Source: an uncultured Collinsella sp.
GTDB taxonomy: Bacteria > Actinomycetota > Coriobacteriia > Coriobacteriales > Coriobacteriaceae
NCBI GenBank assembly: GCA_902489945.1
Contig: CABUBZ010000055.1
Location: 1 to 12,448 of the forward strand
Length of the DNA stretch: 12,448 nucleotides
Direction of reading: 5' to 3'
In this document: piece by piece, positions 7,387 through 12,448 of the stretch
Numbering within the stretch: the first letter of the stretch is position 1
How the letters are laid out: every line of letters starts with the position of its first letter
Translations under genes and position numbers: made by a program
Notes under the pieces: generated by a model
Told to the model about the DNA's origin: nothing
Database searches by the model: none
Seen by the model: only the letters and a program-made list of their open reading frames with translations

Positions 7387-7806
7387 TTAGAACTCTTCTT
7401 CCTCGTCGTCATCGACCAAAAGATCGTTGACAAACTTCACGCGCGTATCGTCCGCAGCGACGATGGCGCGAATCGTCTCCTCAACCGGCGCCGACTCGTC
7501 AGAGAACAGCAACTGGATGAGGAGAGGAAGGTTCATGTTGGTAACGAGGTACGTGCGGGGACGCGTCTGGACGATCTTGGTAAACTCGTTGTTGACGCTG
7601 CCGCCAAAGAGGTCGGTGCAGACAACGACATCATCGTCAGCAGACATGCCTGCCAGCAGTTTTTGGGCCTCCTCGGCCACGTCCATGCGGCCATCGACGA
7701 ACATCGAAAGATCGTGGACGTTGTCGCGAGCGCCCGAGAGCAGCTCGACGCTCTCCTTGATGCCGGTAGCGAAGTGCGCATGGCTGGCGATGATGTACTG
7801 TCTCAT
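7387..7806 (-). CDS. PTS mannose-family EIIA component, copy B
   Basis: This EIIA phosphocarrier of 139 residues is identical to 2196-2615. It has His9 in ASHAHF as the presumed HPr-phosphorylated residue, TDLFGG in the second conserved loop, and the C-terminal DDDEEEEF tail. It follows the deglycase gene of operon B by 46 bases with ribosome site GAGAGGA. The stand-alone EIIA plus stand-alone EIIB arrangement matches gfr-, sorbose- and levanase-type PTS rather than the E. coli ManX fusion. Confidence 0.93.
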   Translation of the reverse strand: MRQYIIASHAHFATGIKESVELLSGARDNVHDLSMFVDGRMDVAEEAQKLLAGMSADDDVVVCTDLFGGSVNNEFTKIVQTRPRTYLVTNMNLPLLIQLLFSDESAPVEETIRAIVAADDTRVKFVNDLLVDDDEEEEF

Positions 7807-7852
7807 TCTGTGTTCCTCTCAATAGCCCGGCACGTTCCCGCACCCGTTTTCT

Positions 7853-8914
7853 TTAGTAGTCGAACTGGTGATAGTAGCGACGATACTTGAGGTTGTGCTT
7901 GGTGACCGTCTCGTAGTAGCGAGCCAGGCGGTCGGTAACGAGCACCGTCAGAATCCACGGAGACACGATGACGCGGAACTCGTCGTCAAGGCCGGGGATC
8001 GCGAACTCGGCGGTGTCGATGATGTTGATGTCGGTGTCGCCGGTCACGCCGCGGGTCAGGAACGCGCGGACGCGCTCGTCGAGCTTGCGGTTCTCGTCCT
8101 CGCCCATGAACAGGAACACGGGGACGCCGGGCTCCACGAGCTCGAGGGTGCCGTGGAAGAAGTCGGCCGAGGTGATGTAGCGGGTGCGCTTCCACTGCAT
8201 CTCCTCCAGGATGCACATCGAGAACAGGATGGTCTCGCCCCACAGGGCGCCGGAGCCGATGAACATGGTGTAGGGGGCCAGGGCGTACTTCTTGGCGAGC
8301 TCCTCGGCGCGCGGCTCGAAGCGCTTGCGGATATCGAGCATGTCCTTCCAGATGTCCTTGGTCTGCTCGATAAACAGATCGAACTTGGGGAAGCAGCCGC
8401 GGCGGTTGAGCAGGCGCAGGCCGAAGCAGTCGGCGAGGTAGTAGCCCATCTCGCAGCCACCGTTACCATGATCGGAAGCCATCTTGACGCAATTCTCGGC
8501 GCCGACAGCCTGGCCGATGGGGCCCTCGGGCTTGGTCATGGCGTAGACGCGCACGCCCATGCCCTTCATCTTCTTGACGGCCTCGAGGACCTCGGGGGTG
8601 GTGCCGGACTCGGAGGCGGTGAGCACGACGGACTTCTCGGTCATGCGCTTGTGGCCCATGACGTTCCACTCGGCGGCGTGGATCAGGTAGACCTCGAGGT
8701 CGCGGTCGCCGAACTTGTTCATGAGGTACTCGAGCTGCATGAGCTCGTCCCAGGTGCCGCCGACGCCCATCAGGAACACGGCGTCGTAGCCCTCGTCGGC
8801 GACCTTGTCGGCGAGCGCGGTCATCTTCTTGCCGGTCTCGTAGAGCGCCTTGCCGTCCTCGAGATAGCCCTCCTGGTCGAAATGCATGATCTCGATCTTC
8901 TCGGTTTCCTTCAT
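7853..8914 (-). CDS. SIS-domain deglycase, FrlB/GfrF-like, copy B
   Basis: This 353-residue double-SIS enzyme is the paralogue of 2662-3723. From residue 34 to the end the two proteins, and the DNA, are identical, including Glu238 and His254. Residues 13, 23, 24, 32 and 33 are D, A, L, T, A here. The family (FrlB, FraB, GfrF) cleaves 6-phosphorylated fructosamines; the exact substrate is inferred. It is the second gene of operon B, 60 bases after the GfrE-like gene, with AAAGGAGAG as ribosome site. A weak 5-bp stem (atgcc/ggcat, 8951-8964) lies in that spacer. The divergent N-terminal 100 bases suggest that copies A and B were distinct genes before most of their length was homogenised. Confidence 0.85.
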   Translation of the reverse strand: MKETEKIEIMHFDQEGYLEDGKALYETGKKMTALADKVADEGYDAVFLMGVGGTWDELMQLEYLMNKFGDRDLEVYLIHAAEWNVMGHKRMTEKSVVLTASESGTTPEVLEAVKKMKGMGVRVYAMTKPEGPIGQAVGAENCVKMASDHGNGGCEMGYYLADCFGLRLLNRRGCFPKFDLFIEQTKDIWKDMLDIRKRFEPRAEELAKKYALAPYTMFIGSGALWGETILFSMCILEEMQWKRTRYITSADFFHGTLELVEPGVPVFLFMGEDENRKLDERVRAFLTRGVTGDTDINIIDTAEFAIPGLDDEFRVIVSPWILTVLVTDRLARYYETVTKHNLKYRRYYHQFDY

Positions 8915-8974
8915 TTGTCTCTCCTTTCTGGGGTTGTTTCCACATCCCCCATGCCAACGGGCATCAAAACCCGC

Positions 8975-10090
8975 TTACATTCCGTAACACTCAGCCGCTT
9001 TGGCCTTAAGCGCATTGACTGACTCTTCGTAGCCCTCTGCCTTGACCTCCATTTGCTTGGAGACGGCATCGAGATACGGGTGCACGTTCCATGACTTCAG
9101 ACGCTCGGCGATCATGGCCGCAATCGTCTGGAAGAACACAAGATTGGGAATTGCGCTGAGCAGCGGAGCCACCTGAGGCACCGCAACCTCGTGAGCCCTA
9201 CCCTTGGGATGGGCCGTGAGCAGCACCGTTTTTGCCGTAACGTTCGATAGCGCATCGGCGATATTCGCAAGACGCTCCGACCCCTGCGGATCGTCGACGA
9301 TAAACACCAGATAGCCCGGAACGATCTGCATTTCGGGACCGTGGACGAACTCCTCGCCTTCGTGATACATGGCAGGAATCTTGATGGTCTCGCTCAGCTT
9401 GAGCGCTGCCTCCTCGGCAACACCATAGTTGGGGCCGTTGCCGACGACCATGGCGGGCATGTGCTCAGAAAGCTCGAGCATGTGATCTTGGACATATGCC
9501 TCGGCGGTCTTGCACATCACGGCATTAGCCTGGATAGCCTCGCGCAGGTCATCAAGACGCTGAGCAACGCCCTTGGCGTCAATCGTTCCGCGCGCCTGAC
9601 CGCCGTAAATACCAAAGAGCACCAGGTACTCAACGAGAACCTCGACGCCCAGAGTCACAAAGTCCACCGACTCGACGCCCACACCGTAGTCAAGAACGAT
9701 GTCAGCGTGTTCCTTGATGGGTGCCTCGACGTTTGCCGTGAGCGCAACTGCAGCCATATCGTGTGCGCGCATGTAATCGAGCGCCGCAATCGTATTGGTT
9801 GAATAGCCGCTCTGCGAGACGGCAATGTTAAGCGCATGCTGTGGATAGGTGTGTTCAAAATCGACGAAGGCCTCGGGCGTCACAACGGACACCTGCATCT
9901 GCAGCGCATCTTGCAGGTAATCGCGGGCGCAATCCGCAGCATGGCGCGACGAACCCGAAGCAACGATGCGCAGCGCGTCAAAAGAACCGGACTGGAAAAT
10001 ATCAACGAGCTGCGCTACCAGCTCAGACGAACGCTCGAGGTTCTCTCCCATACGCACATGGGCAAGCTGAACGTAATCGAGCATCTTCAT
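8975..10090 (-). CDS. Double-SIS sugar-phosphate enzyme, GfrE/GlmS-isomerase-like
   Basis: This 371-residue protein has two SIS domains resembling the isomerase half of GlmS but no glutaminase domain. First domain: ASGSSRHAA (44-52) and SQSGYSTNT (92-100), the sugar-phosphate-binding loops. Second domain: GNGPNYGVAEEAALKLSE (217-234) and EGEEFVHGPEM (244-254), like the GlmS AEGE..HGP region. Family members include GfrE (glucoselysine-6-phosphate deglycase), FrlB-type deglycases and AgaS-type deaminases. Pairing with a GfrF-like gene and a mannose-family PTS makes GfrE-like activity the best guess. The start at ATG 10090 is set by GAGGTGAG just upstream; an in-frame ATG at 10129 would lie inside an operator-like palindrome. 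It is present only once, at the head of operon B. Confidence 0.82.
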   Translation of the reverse strand: MKMLDYVQLAHVRMGENLERSSELVAQLVDIFQSGSFDALRIVASGSSRHAADCARDYLQDALQMQVSVVTPEAFVDFEHTYPQHALNIAVSQSGYSTNTIAALDYMRAHDMAAVALTANVEAPIKEHADIVLDYGVGVESVDFVTLGVEVLVEYLVLFGIYGGQARGTIDAKGVAQRLDDLREAIQANAVMCKTAEAYVQDHMLELSEHMPAMVVGNGPNYGVAEEAALKLSETIKIPAMYHEGEEFVHGPEMQIVPGYLVFIVDDPQGSERLANIADALSNVTAKTVLLTAHPKGRAHEVAVPQVAPLLSAIPNLVFFQTIAAMIAERLKSWNVHPYLDAVSKQMEVKAEGYEESVNALKAKAAECYGM

Positions 10091-10112
10091 CGTCTCACCT
10101 CGTAACAAATCA

Positions 10113-10129
10113 TTAGTATTTGATACCAA
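10113..10129. promoter_or_regulatory. 17-base near-palindrome, candidate GntR operator
   Basis: ttagtatttgataccaa reads as an inverted repeat with one mismatched pair and a 3-base centre (GTAT..ATAC core). It lies 22 bases upstream of the GfrE-like start codon. HutC-group GntR proteins often bind short GT/AC-type inverted repeats, and two such proteins are encoded next door. Which one binds, if any, cannot be told from sequence. Confidence 0.55.
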
Positions 10130-10242
10130 TCACAGTTACAGGTTACGGCTTTTTGATACCTCTTTGTCGATTAATTTATCCCCTTCGGCGAACGGTCGAT
10201 TTTGAGCCATGTAAGGTTGTATATACAGCTGACCCAACGATC

Positions 10243-10262
10243 AAAACTGGTTAGTTTCCCAG
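10243..10262 (-). terminator. Weak terminator-like stem after the regulator genes
   Basis: On the minus strand CTGG and CCAG (10262-10259 and 10250-10247) pair around an 8-base loop and are followed by TTTT. The stem is only four pairs, so it would be a weak stop at best between the regulators and operon B. Confidence 0.2.
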
Positions 10263-10283
10263 CCGTTATTCACAAAATACCAG

Positions 10284-10997
10284 CTAGTACGTATAGGTGT
10301 AGCCGCCCGTATCGCCACGATTGAAGGACTTTACATACTCGATAGCCTGACCGCTCGCGTCATAGCTCACGCATTCCAAAAGCAAAACAAGATCGCCCTG
10401 TTCCAGTCCAAGGAGGCCGGCATCTCGTGCGCCCAGTGCCTCGATATCGAGCTTTTCCTGTGCCATGACTGGCTTTCGGCCCAGCATCTCATAGGTCTCG
10501 TACAAACTGAAGACCGACACGTCAATATCTTCGATGGTTGGGAACAGCAGGCAGGGAATCAGCGCCGTCTCAATCGATACGGGGCTACCGTTTATGCAGT
10601 TCAGGCGTCGAACGGAATAGAGCAGGTCGTCCTCGGCGATGCCAAACAGGTCGGCGTAATATGGCCCCGCATAACGCTTGGAACGCGCGAGAATACGGAC
10701 GGACGGCTCGCCGCCCGAAGCACGGACCGATTCACGGAAACCGACCGTGCGTTCAAAAAAAGCAGGTACTTTCTGCGCCACAAAGGCACCTTTTCCCCGA
10801 ACACGGCGAATCTGCCCGCGTCGAACCAGCTCATCGACAGCGCTTCGGATGGTCAAGCGTGTCGTACCAAATTCCTCGGCGAGGTCTTTTTCGGACGGAA
10901 TCATGGAACCCGTGGGATATGCACCGCGCTCGATACGTTCCTCGATGCAGCGTCGAATGCGCATATAAACCGGGGTGGCATCTACTGTTTCAGCCAT
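10284..10997 (-). CDS. GntR-family (HutC type) regulator with UTRA domain, 1
   Basis: This 237-residue transcription regulator has an N-terminal GntR winged helix (about 8-75), with IPSEKDLAEEFGTTRLTIR as the helix-turn-helix and RGKGAFVA as the wing. The UTRA effector domain follows (about 95-235), with SPVSIETALIP and, near the end, AIEYVKSFNRGD. UTRA domains typically sense phosphorylated sugars or related metabolites, so a 6-phosphorylated glycated amine is a plausible ligand. The ATG lies 16 bases inside the upstream regulator gene, with AGGTGA as ribosome site, so the two regulators should be co-translated. It is divergent from regulator 2 and therefore not a recent duplicate. It probably controls one or both operons. 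Confidence 0.88.
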   Translation of the reverse strand: MAETVDATPVYMRIRRCIEERIERGAYPTGSMIPSEKDLAEEFGTTRLTIRSAVDELVRRGQIRRVRGKGAFVAQKVPAFFERTVGFRESVRASGGEPSVRILARSKRYAGPYYADLFGIAEDDLLYSVRRLNCINGSPVSIETALIPCLLFPTIEDIDVSVFSLYETYEMLGRKPVMAQEKLDIEALGARDAGLLGLEQGDLVLLLECVSYDASGQAIEYVKSFNRGDTGGYTYTY

Positions 10998-11749
10998 TGT
11001 TCACCTGCCACGCTCCTCATGCCGTTCTCTTCGCCGTTATCGGCAAAGCGGAACTTTGTGGGCAAAATCACCGATTTGCAATGCTCCACAAAACGCATGT
11101 CCTTATCAAATTCGATCGAGCTCTCATAGAACACCGGCGTTCCCTCTTCTTGCTGGAGCAGCTCGGCCTCTTCGACGTTCAAACGCGAGATGGAGATATG
11201 CTCACGTCCATGCTCAACGCGCACGCCACCTTCTTTGAGCAAGACATCGTAAAGGCTCTCACACTCAAAATCGTGCTCGGGAAGCGATGGGCACAGGGAC
11301 AGGTTAACGTGAGCGGTCTCGATTGACGCCGGCTCGCCCTCAATAAGTCGAACGCGCTGCATGCGGAGCAAGGGAGCGCCTACAGCCACCCCAAGCTTGT
11401 CGGCAAGCGCCTCATCCGCCTCGATGGTCCCGGTGGAAACCAGACGAGAAGAGGGGTGCAGGCCGGCAGTCCGCACAGCATCGGAAAAGTTATACGTTTC
11501 CTGGAAGATGTTCAGCGGCTTGGGAGGACACACATACGTGCCCGATCCGCGACGGCTCTCGAGCGTTCCACACGAGATAAGCCGCGTGATACCGGCACGC
11601 AACGCCGTACGCGAAACGCCAATCTCTTCGCACAGCACGCGCTCGGCCGGCAGGCGATCGCCGCCGGCAAGCTGATGGTGCTGGATATACCAAAGAATTC
11701 CCTCAACAGCATGATCTTTGGGGGGAATTGCATAAGATTCGCCTGCCAT
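10982..11749 (-). CDS. GntR-family (HutC type) regulator with UTRA domain, 2
   Basis: This is a second GntR/UTRA regulator of 255 residues. The winged helix is at about 10-73, with LPAERVLCEEIGVSRTALR as helix-turn-helix and RRGSGTYV as wing. The UTRA domain runs from about 90 to 245, with GEPASIETAHVNL and, later, PVFYESSIEFDKDMRFVEH. The start at ATG 11749 has GAGGAG eight bases upstream. Its 3' end overlaps the next regulator gene by 16 bases. It lies 38 bases after the upstream small gene, so it may share that gene's promoter. Two different regulators beside two operons suggest two effectors or a hierarchy; this is inference. Confidence 0.87.
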   Translation of the reverse strand: MAGESYAIPPKDHAVEGILWYIQHHQLAGGDRLPAERVLCEEIGVSRTALRAGITRLISCGTLESRRGSGTYVCPPKPLNIFQETYNFSDAVRTAGLHPSSRLVSTGTIEADEALADKLGVAVGAPLLRMQRVRLIEGEPASIETAHVNLSLCPSLPEHDFECESLYDVLLKEGGVRVEHGREHISISRLNVEEAELLQQEEGTPVFYESSIEFDKDMRFVEHCKSVILPTKFRFADNGEENGMRSVAGEQWLKQ

Positions 11750-11787
11750 TGCACAGACTCCTCATTCAGAAACGTATGCCGCCAAAA

Positions 11788-12276
11788 TTAGGCCAGCCCT
11801 CCCATGGCATCAAATTCTGCCTTGATCTTCTCGGCGACATTCCGATACGACTTATATAGACTTGAATCGCGTTTGACTTCGTCGGTCATAACGGGAATCT
11901 CTAATTTGGAAACCTCGTCTTTTCCCGTCTGAACCGCCACAACAACGCCCATACCAAGACACATATTACGCTTGGCAGCATTTATTTTTGCTGCCTTGGC
12001 AGGATTTGCCAGGATACGCTGGGCAAATTCCTGTTTAGAAACCGCTTCTTCGGCCTCCGGATCGCCCGCCTCGGCCACTTCGCACTGCAACACGTCCGCA
12101 TAGTCAAAAATCTTCGGCTCGCCACCGCGTTGATGCACAGCCCACTTGCGGCGCGTGGCATCCTGGTAGATAGCCGGCAAAAATGTAAACCGCGGCGGGT
12201 CCAAAATCGTATCCGTGATGGTAAACACATCGGGATCAAAGGCATCCTGCGGGTTTTTCTTCTTGAACAGCCCCAT
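11788..12276 (-). CDS. Small cytoplasmic protein of unknown function
   Basis: This is a 162-residue protein starting MGLFKKKNPQ, with no signal peptide or long membrane segment. The ATG at 12276 is chosen because GGGAGG lies 5 bases upstream; an in-frame ATG at 12309 lacks one. The first half is rich in Asp/Phe and aromatic residues (about 13-60), followed by an acidic segment (68-77), an Ala/Lys-rich stretch (88-103) and a C-terminal KSYRNVAEKIKAEFD helix. The layout loosely recalls small PH-like or SHOCT-associated bacterial proteins, but I cannot name a family. It lies upstream of the regulators in the same direction and may be unrelated to glycated-amine use. Confidence 0.75.
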   Translation of the reverse strand: MGLFKKKNPQDAFDPDVFTITDTILDPPRFTFLPAIYQDATRRKWAVHQRGGEPKIFDYADVLQCEVAEAGDPEAEEAVSKQEFAQRILANPAKAAKINAAKRNMCLGMGVVVAVQTGKDEVSKLEIPVMTDEVKRDSSLYKSYRNVAEKIKAEFDAMGGLA

Positions 12277-12306
12277 ATCAGCCTCCCGTACTAGCATTAA
12301 ACAACT

Positions 12307-12322
12307 CATGCTGAATATAGCA
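12307..12322 (-). promoter_or_regulatory. Candidate extended -10 promoter
   Basis: TGCTATATT on the minus strand (12322-12314) is a good extended -10 (TGnTATAAT-like). It would start transcription near 12307, about 30 bases before the small gene's ATG. No good -35 is seen 17 bases upstream. It could also serve the regulators downstream. Confidence 0.4.
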
Positions 12323-12419
12323 CCAATTTCAAGCCACTGCTTTATCGCATCGGTGCGTGGCGTCTATGGCTCGCCCAGCGGAAGAGTTAACGGACGAGGG
12401 CCGGGGTGCCTGCCTTGTT

Positions 12420-12448
12420 TTGAGAAGTGGGCTCCGCGAACTTCTCAA
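12420..12448. repeat. 9-bp inverted repeat at the window edge
   Basis: ttgagaagt (12420-12428) and acttctcaa (12440-12448) are perfect inverted arms around an 11-base loop. The window ends on the last base, so the arms may be longer; ttgttt precedes the left arm. It may be a bidirectional terminator of the flanking gene or an intergenic repeat unit. Confidence 0.5.

Larger units (their letters stand above)
5192..8816. repeat. Direct repeat copy B (PTS operon), identical to 1-3625
   Basis: This is the second copy of the 3.6-kb repeat, in the same orientation. Its left flank (5109-5191) holds a hairpin and the MFS gene start. Its right side runs into a diverged deglycase 5' end and then the second SIS gene. 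The two copies are separated by about 1.57 kb of unique sequence (3626-5191), so homologous recombination between them would delete or duplicate a 5.2-kb unit. Confidence 0.95.
10091..10283 (-). promoter_or_regulatory. Control region of operon B
   Basis: These 193 bases lie between the regulator stop and the GfrE-like gene. On the minus strand they contain, in order, CTGGTATTTTG just after the regulator stop, the 10-base palindrome tgtatataca (10218-10227), TCGACCGTTCGCCGA (10199-10185), GAGGTATCAAAA (10162-10151), and TTGGTATCAAATACTAA (10129-10113). The TCGACCG element to final GGTATC distance equals that in the operon A control region. No strong -10 is obvious; TGTGAT at the equivalent position is weak, which may mean activation is needed. 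Confidence 0.55.

Noticed and set aside
10218..10227. Palindrome tgtatataca as a promoter -10 or operator
   Set aside because: It is too short and AT-simple to assign, with no matching -35 at 16-18 bases and no copy in the operon A control region.
1..12448. CRISPR array, tRNA or rRNA genes, insertion sequence or transposase
   Set aside because: No short regular repeats, no RNA gene structure and no transposase-like frame were seen. The large repeat is an operon copy without terminal inverted repeats.

Overview
All ten gene families in this window are on the minus strand, so the window reads right to left as one catabolic locus of a GC-rich gut-type bacterium. The gene set (mannose-family PTS, two SIS-domain sugar-phosphate enzymes, HutC-type GntR regulators) and the protein style fit a Coriobacteriia member such as Collinsella. 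That host assignment is inference; no rRNA or marker gene is present.

Layout in transcription order. Positions 12448-12277 hold an upstream region with an inverted repeat and a candidate extended -10 promoter. Positions 12276-11788 encode a small protein of unknown function. Positions 11749-10284 encode two overlapping GntR/UTRA regulators. Positions 10283-10091 are a control region. Positions 10090-8975 encode a double-SIS GlmS/GfrE-like enzyme. Operon B then follows: an FrlB/GfrF-like deglycase (8914-7853) and PTS EIIA, EIIB, EIIC and EIID (7806-5201). A strong hairpin precedes an MFS transporter (5108-3894). After a second control region (3893-3724) comes operon A (3723-10), which repeats the deglycase and all four PTS genes.

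The two operons form a direct repeat with a 5,191-bp offset. I see no difference between 1-3625 and 5192-8816. Immediately beyond 3625 the copies differ at 12 of the next 98 bases, altering five N-terminal residues of the deglycase, and beyond the ribosome-binding sites they are unrelated apart from short control motifs. This points to recent duplication or gene conversion on top of an older paralogy.

Proposed function: the permease imports and phosphorylates an Amadori or Heyns-type glycated amine (fructoselysine, glucoselysine or similar). The two SIS enzymes cleave the 6-phosphates to sugar phosphate plus free amino acid, as in the Salmonella gfrABCDEF system. Here GntR regulators, rather than a LevR-type activator, are the local regulator candidates. 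The two control regions share a 15-base element placed at exactly the same distance from a GGTATC box, which suggests co-regulation of the two operons.
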